This document shows positions 1 to 6,364 of a stretch of DNA of 36,685 nt, in pieces. The position numbers and the translations under genes were made by a program. How positions within the stretch are numbered: position 1 is the stretch's first letter; each line of letters starts with the position of its first letter. Where the stretch lies: the NCBI GenBank assembly GCA_023663345.1, contig JAMPHR010000004.1, positions 299,729 to 336,413 on the forward strand, read 5' to 3'. The DNA comes from Paenibacillus sp. (GTDB lineage: Bacteria; Bacteroidota; Bacteroidia; Bacteroidales; Muribaculaceae). Below the pieces are notes generated by a model, which saw nothing but the letters and a program-made list of their open reading frames with translations, searched no databases and had not been told where the DNA came from.

Positions 1-33
1 AAACTCCAGACCCGCTTCGCCGACTACCGTTGA
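1..33 (+). CDS. C-terminal tail of a gene entering from the left
   Basis: The first reading frame is open from base 1 and ends at a TGA at 31-33, giving the ten residues KLQTRFADYR. Its GC-rich third positions match the coding style of the window, and the sequence turns abruptly AT-rich and repetitive after the stop. Ten residues are too few to identify a family, and a chance open stretch of this length is common. Confidence 0.35.
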   Translation, partial: KLQTRFADYR

Positions 34-568
34 TATTCAGCAGAGCTGAAGGTTATAAGGTTAAGAGTTTAATGGTTTATAGGTTTAGGAGTTTATAGGT
101 TTAAACGACAGCATGATAGCTAATCACTATACTCTATACTTCCCCCTCTATACTAAACTCTCAAACCTCACGGATTAAAGCTAAAGATATTTATAGAGAT
201 TATATGAGTTCCTGAGAAGGTACTGATTGATAGGCCGGTTGTTTCAGCCGTGCTTCTAAGGTAAAAAAGATTGGTTAATTAGATAGGTATAATTGGTAAA
301 AAAGTTTTCTTTTTTGGTTTTGATTTTGGTTAAATGCAATTCTTACGATAGTCCATTGACGTTAGATATTCAGCCCTGTTGCCGGTAGGCAATGGGGTTG
401 AGTGTTTTTATAGAGGTGAACCGGGCATTATGTTTCAACGAGATTACAGCCGGGGGTGTTGTAATAGGAGTGTAATAATCGTGATGGCGATGTAAAGTTT
501 TGAGCGTTAGCTGTGTATCATGAACGTGAATGAGAATTTTGTGTATTTTTTGTTAAGTTTACATTCTG
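34..568. other. AT-rich intergenic region with repeat tracts
   Basis: No gene is visible here. Bases 50-115 hold loose repeats of a GTTTATAGG-like unit. Bases 127-154 hold a CTATACT-rich tract that recurs at 36301-36328 with one difference and, inverted and shortened, at 35821-35850. Bases 280-350 are T-rich with repeated TTGGT. A terminator-like hairpin lies at 374-409. The rest, including 410-568, shows no feature I can name. Confidence 0.6.
374..409 (+). terminator. Terminator-like hairpin upstream of the sigma gene
   Basis: A 10-bp stem (374-383 with 388-397, two G-U pairs allowed) closes a GGTA tetraloop and is followed by a T-rich run ending at 409. It faces rightward, so it could end transcription from the left-hand gene or from an unseen small RNA in 175-370, and insulate the sigma-factor promoter. 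Confidence 0.5.
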
Positions 569-602
569 TTTTGTTGAAATATGTAACAGTTTTGTAACTT
601 TG
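569..602 (+). promoter_or_regulatory. Bacteroidetes promoter of the sigma gene
   Basis: The -7 box TAACTTTG lies at 595-602, and TTTTGTTG at 569-576 provides the -33 element with 18 nt between. This fits the housekeeping sigma-ABfr consensus (TTTG, about 20 nt, TAnnTTTG). The start codon is 55 nt downstream of the box. Confidence 0.7.
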
Positions 603-657
603 TATAGAGTTAATCTACTTACATCATTCTAATTTCTACTAAAAAACTGTTTTGTTA

Positions 658-1155
658 ATGAATCACTACGATAATGACCGGTTGATGAACCTGAGGAGCA
701 ATCTCCTCGATTATGCATTCTCCCTGACTTCGGACCATGCTTTGGCTCACCAGCTTGTTGACGAGAGTACGACAAGGGCCTTTGATGGTGAGACAGCGGC
801 AGGGGATGATGTTGAGTTGAAGAGGCGCGTCATAAGCCTCATGCACGCGATCTATGACCGTAAGTATTCCCGGATGTCGGGATGTGTCACTGACAACGTG
901 GAGCGCTATGACGAGGATATATATACGATAAATCTCACTGCCGGCTACAGCGCGGAGATAGAGGGTGCCGTGAGTGGCGAGGAGGCTACGCATGTGTTCA
1001 ACTCGCTTGCCGACCGCTACCGTGTGCCCGCCATGATGTATTTTGTGGGCTACAGCCACGATGAGATAGCCTCGGAGACAGGAATGTCAACCGGGGAGAT
1101 AGAGAGCCGCCTGGCGTATTGCAAAATGTGGCTCAGGACGGTGCTGTCGCTTTAG
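658..1155 (+). CDS. Sigma-70-family (ECF-like) RNA polymerase sigma factor
   Basis: The product has 165 residues. The C-terminal third (about 115-165, ADRYRVPAMMYFVGYSHDE onward) matches sigma region 4: a short helix bundle followed by the YSHDEIASETGMSTGEIESRL helix-turn-helix, which would bind the -33 element. The N-terminal part (about 10-45, LLDYAFSLTSDHALAHQLVDE) resembles region 2 of ECF sigmas but is poorly conserved. The frame is open from a TTG at 652, but ATG 658 gives a standard N-terminus. No anti-sigma factor or sensor follows: the next gene is convergent beyond a strong bidirectional terminator. The gene has its own promoter, so control may be transcriptional. Assignment to the sigma superfamily is good; target promoters are unknown. 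Confidence 0.75.
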   Translation: MNHYDNDRLMNLRSNLLDYAFSLTSDHALAHQLVDESTTRAFDGETAAGDDVELKRRVISLMHAIYDRKYSRMSGCVTDNVERYDEDIYTINLTAGYSAEIEGAVSGEEATHVFNSLADRYRVPAMMYFVGYSHDEIASETGMSTGEIESRLAYCKMWLRTVLSL

Positions 1156-1243
1156 TGCCTGGCCTCGTGTAGTGGATGACGCTTATGCTGTGGCGGATTC
1201 CTACAGAGGTGCTAAAGGCATCGTTTCAAACAATCACAAAACA

Positions 1244-1275
1244 AATGGCGCGGATCAAGAGCGATCCGCGCCATT
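1244..1275. terminator. Bidirectional terminator between convergent genes
   Basis: A perfect 13-bp stem (1244-1256 with 1263-1275) with a 6-nt loop sits between the sigma gene and the leftward OmpH-like gene. T-rich sequence follows on both strands (TATTTATTT on plus, TTTGTTTT on minus), so it can end transcription both ways. Confidence 0.8.
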
Positions 1276-1340
1276 CACGTATTTATTTGAGTGTGGATAT
1301 CTGAATCAGGGTCACACCATGGAGTAGGGAAGCGACAGGA

Positions 1341-1961
1341 TTATTTCTTGTCGGCTGCCTTGGTGTAGCGTGCGTTGAGACCCTCGATCACTTCCTTGGT
1401 GATGTCGAGAGCGGGGTTGAAATACACGCCGGCATTCTTGTAGAGGATGGCATCGTATTTGCGGGTGGCGTTATATTCCTTGATGAACTTCTCGATGGAG
1501 TCGCTGAGCTGCATCTGCTGCTGGGCGAGCTCGTTGTCGGCATTGCGTCCGAGTCCGGCGAGATAGTTCTCGGCGTCCTGCTGCATCTTCTGGAGCTTCT
1601 GCATGTCGGCGTTATAGCTTGCCTCGGTGAGATAACCGTTGGACTGAGCTTTCTGCTGTATCGAAGCGGCGAATTTCTGGATCTCCGCTCCCTTGGAATT
1701 GCGTGCGTTTTCGATGCGCTGCATTGCGCGTACAGTAGCATCCTGCACATCCTTGGCGAGCTGATACTGAGAGAGCACCGAGTCGCTGTCGATGTAGCGG
1801 ATGTTGATAGATGATGTTGTCGCGCCATCGGCCGGAGTCGCTGTGCCGGCGGCAGGAGTGGCTGAGCTGTTGTCGGCGGCAGAGTCTCCTCCGCAAGCGG
1901 TCATGCTCAAGGCCATTGCGCCAAGGAGCAGCGAGGAAGCTGACATTGCTAACTTTTTCAT
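1341..1961 (-). CDS. OmpH/Skp-family periplasmic lipoprotein
   Basis: The product has 206 residues. Start ATG at 1961 was chosen because it begins a lipoprotein signal (MKKLAMSASSLLLGAMALS, lipobox MTAC); the frame runs on to 2225 but that extension overlaps the small gene upstream. After a Ser/Ala/Thr-rich linker, residues about 65-165 form a charged, Gln-rich coiled coil typical of Skp/OmpH chaperones. The C-terminus (KYDAILYKNAGVYFNPALDIT) is the family's usual ending. Skp proteins hold unfolded outer-membrane proteins in the periplasm as trimers. A lipid anchor is unusual for Skp, so this may be a membrane-tethered paralogue; it also lies outside the usual bamA neighbourhood. Confidence 0.8.
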   Translation of the reverse strand: MKKLAMSASSLLLGAMALSMTACGGDSAADNSSATPAAGTATPADGATTSSINIRYIDSDSVLSQYQLAKDVQDATVRAMQRIENARNSKGAEIQKFAASIQQKAQSNGYLTEASYNADMQKLQKMQQDAENYLAGLGRNADNELAQQQMQLSDSIEKFIKEYNATRKYDAILYKNAGVYFNPALDITKEVIEGLNARYTKAADKK

Positions 1962-2032
1962 GTCAAAAAAATCTGTGATAAAATAGGGTAATAGAATTAC
2001 TTTTGAATCTTGTAGAGAGTATTGTATATGTT

Positions 2033-2203
2033 TCACAGGTCGTGGTGGCAACCTATGCCCCGGCGCTTCAGCTCGGCACTGTCGTGAGCATGCCCCGAGG
2101 GGAACCGGCCTCCTTTGACAAAGAACACCTTCACGCCAAGCAGCAACACAGCCATAGCCAAAAGTATAGCCGCAAGGCTTATTGAGAGTAGGATAGTCAT
2201 CAT
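2033..2203 (-). CDS. Small single-pass membrane protein (56 aa)
   Basis: Translation from ATG 2203 (or the adjacent ATG 2200) gives one hydrophobic helix at about residues 3-28 followed by KVFFVKGGRFPSGHAHDSAE and a basic tail ending in IGCHHDL. The segment VFFVKGGRFPSGH plus a C-terminal GIGC is a pattern I recognise from short uncharacterised Bacteroidales membrane proteins; no function is known to me. It has a TACATTTG -7 box 19 nt upstream and lies 71 nt before the OmpH-like gene on the same strand, so the two may be co-transcribed. The Cys and His residues in the short tail could bind a metal, but that is speculation. Confidence 0.65.
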   Translation of the reverse strand: MMTILLSISLAAILLAMAVLLLGVKVFFVKGGRFPSGHAHDSAELKRRGIGCHHDL

Positions 2204-2222
2204 CTTTAGAGCTTTTCCACTG

Positions 2223-2230
2223 CAAATGTA
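2223..2230 (-). promoter_or_regulatory. -7 box for the small membrane protein gene
   Basis: TACATTTG on the minus strand matches TAnnTTTG and ends 19 nt before the start codon at 2203. I could not find a convincing TTTG at the -33 position. Confidence 0.5.
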
Positions 2231-2374
2231 GTGATTTTGGCCTAATAATAGTGCCTATATCAATTTTATTTTATAATTTAGTGGTGCAATTAAGTATTTT
2301 TTGTACTTGATTCTCGCATGAGCTAAAAATTTCTAAAAAACACGATATATTCATTTAACACCTATTTCTGATAT

Positions 2375-3835
2375 ATGGAAATCAAAGATCTTCAGCCTCA
2401 GGCCGTGTTCTCGATCTTCGACGAGATCACCCGTATCCCCCGTCCCTCCAAGAAGGAGGAGAAGATACGCGCCTATCTTCTTGAATTTGCCGAGAAGCAC
2501 GGCATCGCATCCAAGACCGATGCGATAGGTAACGTTGTGCTCAGCGTGCCCGCTACCCCCGGACACGAGGACGCGCCCACTGTGATCCTGCAGGGACACA
2601 TGGACATGGTGTGCGAGAGCAACGACAAGAGTTTCGATTTCACAACCCAGCCTATTCCCGCTTATGTGGACGGCGAGTGGATCAAGACCAAGGGTACCAC
2701 CCTCGGTGCCGACAACGGTATCGGCGTGGCCGCATCGCTGGCTATACTTACCGACAAGAGTTTTGAGCACGGTCCGATCGAGGCCCTCTTCACCATGGAC
2801 GAGGAGACCGGCATGACCGGAGCCAACAATCTTGGCGAGGATATGATCACCGGCACCATGCTTCTCAACCTCGACTCCGAGGATGACGCCGAGATCTTCG
2901 TGGGCTGTGCCGGCGGCATCGACACCCAGGCATTCTTCACCTACAACCGCTCGTTCGCTCCCAAGGATTTCCTTTATTTCCGCATCAATGTGGAGGGTCT
3001 CAACGGTGGCCACTCGGGCGGCGACATCCATCTGGGCCGTGCCAATGCCAACAAGCTGCTCGCCCGCTTCCTGTTCCGCCTCTCGGGCAAGCATGAAGTG
3101 GTGATTTCGGAGATCGACGGTGGTAACCTGCGCAACGCTATTCCCCGCGCCGCACATGCCGTGATAGGCGTACACACTTCCAAGAAAGAGAGCATGCGTG
3201 TGGATCTCAACAACTATATCGCCGAGCTCGAAAATGAGTATGCCGGTCTCGAGCCCAACCTCAAGCTCACAATGGAGAGCGTGGATACCCCTGACTTCGC
3301 TATCGATCAGGAGACCTCCATCAACCTCGTGCGCGCCATCTACAGCGCTCCCCACGGAGTTGTATCAATGAGCCGTGACCTCGAAGGACTCGTGGAGACC
3401 TCGACCAACCTCGCTTCGGTGAAGATGGTAGCCGACAACACCATCGTGATCACCACCAGCCAGCGTAGCTCGGTGGAGTCGCGCAAGCTCGATATCGCCG
3501 GCCAGGTCGAGGCCCACTTCCTGCTCGCAGGTGCCCGCGTGGAGCATGGCGAGGGATATCCCGGATGGCAGCCCAACCTCGAGTCGCCCATCATGAAGAT
3601 CACACGCGACGCCTACAAGGAGCTTTACGGAATCGAGCCCGCCATCAAGGCTATCCATGCCGGACTGGAGTGCGGACTGTTCCTCACCAAGTATCCCCAC
3701 CTCGACATGGTATCGTTCGGTCCCACACTTCGTGACGTTCACTCCCCCTCGGAGCGTATGCACATCCCGGCAGTAGAGCGCTTCTACGGCCAGCTCAAGC
3801 GCACTCTCGAAAAGGTGGCCGAGCTTAAGAAATAA
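2375..3835 (+). CDS. pepD: Aminoacyl-histidine dipeptidase (PepD, M20C)
   Basis: The product has 486 residues, the normal length for cytosolic non-specific dipeptidase. It hydrolyses Xaa-His and other dipeptides using a di-metal centre. Visible family motifs are QGHMDMVCE (73-81, with metal ligand His75 and catalytic Asp77), GADNGIG (111-117, bridging Asp113), MDEETG (141-146, general-base Glu143 and ligand Glu144) and NLDSED (165-170, ligand Asp167). A C-terminal FGPTLRDVHSPSERMHI supplies the last His ligand. The central stretch with GGHSGGDIH is the lid/dimerisation domain. There is no signal peptide, so it acts in the cytoplasm, consistent with peptide use by a gut anaerobe. The gene appears monocistronic: the upstream gene is divergent, and a hairpin-rich element ending in a T-run follows. 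Confidence 0.95.
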   Translation: MEIKDLQPQAVFSIFDEITRIPRPSKKEEKIRAYLLEFAEKHGIASKTDAIGNVVLSVPATPGHEDAPTVILQGHMDMVCESNDKSFDFTTQPIPAYVDGEWIKTKGTTLGADNGIGVAASLAILTDKSFEHGPIEALFTMDEETGMTGANNLGEDMITGTMLLNLDSEDDAEIFVGCAGGIDTQAFFTYNRSFAPKDFLYFRINVEGLNGGHSGGDIHLGRANANKLLARFLFRLSGKHEVVISEIDGGNLRNAIPRAAHAVIGVHTSKKESMRVDLNNYIAELENEYAGLEPNLKLTMESVDTPDFAIDQETSINLVRAIYSAPHGVVSMSRDLEGLVETSTNLASVKMVADNTIVITTSQRSSVESRKLDIAGQVEAHFLLAGARVEHGEGYPGWQPNLESPIMKITRDAYKELYGIEPAIKAIHAGLECGLFLTKYPHLDMVSFGPTLRDVHSPSERMHIPAVERFYGQLKRTLEKVAELKK

Positions 3836-3862
3836 GCATCCGTTAACATTTATTATGAAACG

Positions 3863-3978
3863 CCCGGCAGAGGCCGGGAAGAGATGAAATATCCCCGTCA
3901 GGGGGGCCTGAAATGGAGGTGAGGCATGTGTCACGGCGGTAAAACCGCATGGCCCATGGCTCACTTCCAAAATTTTTT
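3863..3978 (+). ncRNA. Three-hairpin element with terminator, downstream of pepD
   Basis: Within 116 nt lie three successive hairpins. The first is a 6-bp GC stem (3863-3868 with 3873-3878). The second is a CCCC/GGGG stem (3893-3896 with 3901-3904). The third is a long terminal stem (3915-3928 with 3955-3968, two mismatches) enclosing a 5-bp hairpin (3936-3948). TTTTTT follows at 3973-3978, as in an intrinsic terminator. It could be only the pepD terminator, but the amount of structure suggests a small RNA released from the 3' end or a dispersed structured repeat. I see no clear promoter. The remaining 3979-4163 holds no recognisable feature. Confidence 0.4.
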
Positions 3979-4163
3979 CAAACCTAACACACAACAAATC
4001 GGCCACTTACTACGTTATAGAAAAATAGTGCTCTCTCCAGGGCAGGATGAAGCACGTGGCAACATGTGCCATGTATCCCGCTCCCGATAGTCGCTATACT
4101 ACAGTTATCCCCCTATGCGCCGCGACTGGCGCGCAAGGGAATTGTCGAACTAAAACCATTCTT

Positions 4164-4943
4164 ATGCTACATCGTGCAGCCCTGCTCGCAGCAACGGTGT
4201 TAGTCTCCTCAGTGATCTTCACTATGAATGGCGACGGTAATTCGCACACAGCCGATCTGCCCTCGCACGAGACACCGATTGCCCTGGCAAAACAGCTCAC
4301 AGAGCCGAATGACACTATTCACACATTGACCGAAGATGACTTCCGTGAAGTGGCCCAGTCGCTGGGCGTGGAAGTCGCAGCTATCAAGGCCGTCGTAGAA
4401 ATTGAAGCCGGCCGCACTCACGAGGGGTTTTCCGCTCCGGGCAAACCGCTCATCAATTTTGACCTCACCATGTTCCGCCGTTTTGCCACCCGGCACGGGG
4501 TCAATCTATCAAAGTATGGCAAGTCCCACTCGGTGGTGTTCAATTCCCACCGTGGGTCGCAGAAGCAGGCCAACCGCCGCCTCGAAGCCGCAAAGTCGAT
4601 ACATCCCCATGCCGCTATCGAGGGCACATTCTGGGGAATGTTCCAGATAGGCGGATTCAATTGGAAGAAATGCGGAGCCGAGAGCATCGACCAGTTCGTG
4701 GAACTGATGTCGAGATCGGAACGCGACCAGCTCGACATGTTTGCCAGCTTCATTTCCTCGACCGGCCTGCTCAAGCATCTGCAGTCCAAGAACTGGGCCG
4801 CCTTTGCCCGTGGTTACAATGGCCCGTCCTACGCCCGTCGTGCCTACCACACCCGCATGGCCTCGGCTTACAACCGCTACAGCAAGCTGGCCGACCAGCC
4901 TGCCGATGACGGGGCCGACGACCTGGCTCAGGCCGAGGGTTGA
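4164..4943 (+). CDS. Secreted N-acetylmuramidase-domain protein (DUF3380-like)
   Basis: The product has 259 residues. The frame is open from 4047, but ATG 4164 starts a clear export signal (MLHRAALLAATVLVSSVIFT), so I place the start there. The domain spans about residues 55-240 and starts TEDDFREVAQSLGVEVAAIKA, followed by VVEIEAGRTHEGF, a lysozyme-like opening helix with candidate catalytic Glu. Later come FDLTMFRRF, the signature GTFWGMFQIGGFNWKKCG, and near the C-terminus FARGYNGPSYARRAYHTRM. The pattern is that of the N-acetylmuramidase domain usual in phage endolysins, which cleaves the MurNAc-GlcNAc bond. A signal peptide and lack of phage neighbours argue for a host cell-wall or interbacterial enzyme. 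A strong terminator follows. Confidence 0.85.
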   Translation: MLHRAALLAATVLVSSVIFTMNGDGNSHTADLPSHETPIALAKQLTEPNDTIHTLTEDDFREVAQSLGVEVAAIKAVVEIEAGRTHEGFSAPGKPLINFDLTMFRRFATRHGVNLSKYGKSHSVVFNSHRGSQKQANRRLEAAKSIHPHAAIEGTFWGMFQIGGFNWKKCGAESIDQFVELMSRSERDQLDMFASFISSTGLLKHLQSKNWAAFARGYNGPSYARRAYHTRMASAYNRYSKLADQPADDGADDLAQAEG

Positions 4944-4984
4944 CAAGAACCTTCCGCGCCGCCCGGCGCGTGACATCAAAAAAA

Positions 4985-5031
4985 TATTGCCGGATATCGT
5001 GCTTATGACGACATCCGGCAATACTCTTTTT
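4985..5031 (+). terminator. Intrinsic terminator after the muramidase gene
   Basis: A perfect 11-bp stem (4985-4995 with 5013-5023, TATTGCCGGAT) is followed by CTCTTTTT. It lies between the convergent muramidase and rubrerythrin genes. Confidence 0.8.
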
Positions 5032-5058
5032 ATGAATTTAAGTCAGGTTTAAAACTTA

Positions 5059-5643
5059 TCAATAGTTCTCGGCCTTACGCTCGAAGTGGCCCTGATCCTT
5101 GCCACATACGGGGCATTTCTTGGGCGCGTTCTTGCCTTTGTGGACGTATCCGCAATGCATACACTGCCATTCCTGCTCCTCGTTGTCGCTCGAGAATTCC
5201 TGATCCTCGGTGAGACGCTCGAGCAGACGCAGGTAGCGCTTCTCGTGCTCGATCTCCACCTTGGCCACCATCTTGAAGAGAGCGGCTACATCGGGGAAAC
5301 CTTCATCCATGGCGGTCTGGGAGAAGTTGGCATAAAGATCGCTCCACTCCTCGCGCTCGCCGGCGGCGGCTTCGCGCAGGTTGGTGATAGTGTCGCCTAC
5401 AACACCGGCGGGATAGCCGGCCTGGATGGTGACAACGCCACCCTCGAGCTTGCTGAAGAACAGCTCGGCGTGGCTCATCTCCTGTTTTGCTGTAATCTTG
5501 AATATTTTGGCGATCTGACGGTAGCCTTCCTCTTTGGCCTTTTTGGCAAAGAGGGTATATCGGGAACGGGCCTGGCTTTCGCCGGCGAATGCTGCGAGCA
5601 GGTTCTGCTCGGTGCGGGTGCCTTTAAGTGATTTCTTATCCAT
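5059..5643 (-). CDS. rbr: Rubrerythrin
   Basis: The product has 194 residues, the usual rubrerythrin length. Residues 1-145 form the ferritin-like four-helix domain with the di-iron ligands in NLLAAFAGESQARSRY, KQEMSHAELFF and KVEIEHEKRY. Residues about 155-194 form a rubredoxin domain with two CxxCG knuckles (CMHCGYVHKG and CPVCGKD) that bind one iron. The enzyme reduces hydrogen peroxide to water in the cytoplasm, taking electrons through the rubredoxin iron, and is a main oxidative-stress defence of Bacteroidales. ATG 5643 begins the family-typical MDKKSLKGTRTEQNL. A terminator-like hairpin lies just upstream on the same strand, which may attenuate expression. Confidence 0.97.
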   Translation of the reverse strand: MDKKSLKGTRTEQNLLAAFAGESQARSRYTLFAKKAKEEGYRQIAKIFKITAKQEMSHAELFFSKLEGGVVTIQAGYPAGVVGDTITNLREAAAGEREEWSDLYANFSQTAMDEGFPDVAALFKMVAKVEIEHEKRYLRLLERLTEDQEFSSDNEEQEWQCMHCGYVHKGKNAPKKCPVCGKDQGHFERKAENY

Positions 5644-5674
5644 TTTGGAGTATGAGAGTTATATGATTATTTTA

Positions 5675-5708
5675 ATAAAAAATACCGGGGAGCCGATGCT
5701 CCTCGGTA
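5675..5708 (-). terminator. Terminator-like hairpin in the rubrerythrin leader
   Basis: An 11-bp stem (5683-5693 with 5698-5708, one G-U pair) with a 4-nt loop is followed on the minus strand by six T residues (5677-5682). Its T-run ends about 33 nt before the rubrerythrin ATG, so it lies within or just before that gene's leader. A separate terminator further upstream already closes the DUF1810 gene. Confidence 0.65.
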
Positions 5709-5759
5709 AATATAACAATCCATATTCTGCAATGGTTCACGCCCGAGGGGATAAATCGC

Positions 5760-5795
5760 GAAAATATTACAGGAATACCGATTCCACTGTAATAT
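5760..5795 (-). terminator. Terminator after the DUF1810 gene
   Basis: A 13-bp stem with one bulged base (5764-5776 with 5781-5795) closes an ACCG loop and is followed by TTTT on the minus strand. It sits 28 nt after the DUF1810 stop codon. Confidence 0.7.
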
Positions 5796-5822
5796 AGCCT
5801 GTTATATCCGGAGAAGAGGGTG

Positions 5823-6251
5823 TCACACTATGGATCTCGGATCGCGCTGTCCGCCATACATCGAGTCGATAACCTCGGCAAAGACGTCGCCCGGAGCGAT
5901 GGAGTCAAACAGTGTCATGCACGATCTCACTTTCGAGGCATCGATCTCCCCGAGGATGCGTTCGGGCGACCGGTCCTTATGCGTCAGCAATGCGGCTGTG
6001 ATTTCCCTGAGCCGTGGCCCCAGCACCGGATGCGAGAGATAAGCCTCAGCTTCCGCCCGATCCCTGATTCCGAAGTAGTGTGACATGCGGCTATACCCGA
6101 GTCCGCGGAGTTGTGGGAATATGTACCATATCCAATGGGAGGATTTCCGTCCGGCCTTGATCTCCTCCAGAGCGAGGTTGTAATCACACATGGCAGTGTC
6201 CTGCGCCACTACAAAGCGTTCTATTGAGTCATCAATATTGTAGGATTCCAT
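5823..6251 (-). CDS. DUF1810 family protein
   Basis: The product has 142 residues from ATG 6251, which gives MESYNIDDSIERFVVAQ, the normal family N-terminus; the open frame extends to 6302 through a terminator and was rejected. Recognisable family features are RFVVAQ near the start, WIWYIFPQLRGLGYS (about 37-51), the following SHYFGI and the Leu/Arg-rich HPVLGPRLREI. DUF1810 proteins are small, cytoplasmic and uncharacterised; no enzymatic activity can be stated. The gene is flanked by terminators on both sides and so is probably transcribed alone. Confidence 0.85.
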   Translation of the reverse strand: MESYNIDDSIERFVVAQDTAMCDYNLALEEIKAGRKSSHWIWYIFPQLRGLGYSRMSHYFGIRDRAEAEAYLSHPVLGPRLREITAALLTHKDRSPERILGEIDASKVRSCMTLFDSIAPGDVFAEVIDSMYGGQRDPRSIV

Positions 6252-6282
6252 AATAAAGGGGATAAAAAGTGAATAAAGGGAT

Positions 6283-6323
6283 AAAAAGAGGAAGGTGCTC
6301 AAGCATCAGCCTGAGCACCTTCC
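6283..6323 (-). terminator. Terminator after cyuA-like gene
   Basis: A perfect 12-bp stem (6290-6301 with 6312-6323) and 10-nt loop are followed on the minus strand by CTCTTTTTAT. It lies 41 nt downstream of the desulfidase stop and ends about 30 nt before the DUF1810 start. Confidence 0.8.
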
Positions 6324-6364
6324 CGTGTATTGATATTTTTTGGATATGTCCGGCTGAGGACTTA

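Noticed and set aside
373-409. Known riboswitch upstream of the sigma gene
   Set aside because: Only a single terminator-like hairpin is present, with no recognisable aptamer sequence.
2351-3355. Open frame of 334 codons antisense to pepD
   Set aside because: Composition (Gly/His/Val/Leu-rich) is typical of an antisense shadow, and pepD has all catalytic motifs.
3836-4163. N-terminal extension of the muramidase from ATG 4047
   Set aside because: The extra 39 residues lack a signal or domain, whereas ATG 4164 starts a proper export signal.
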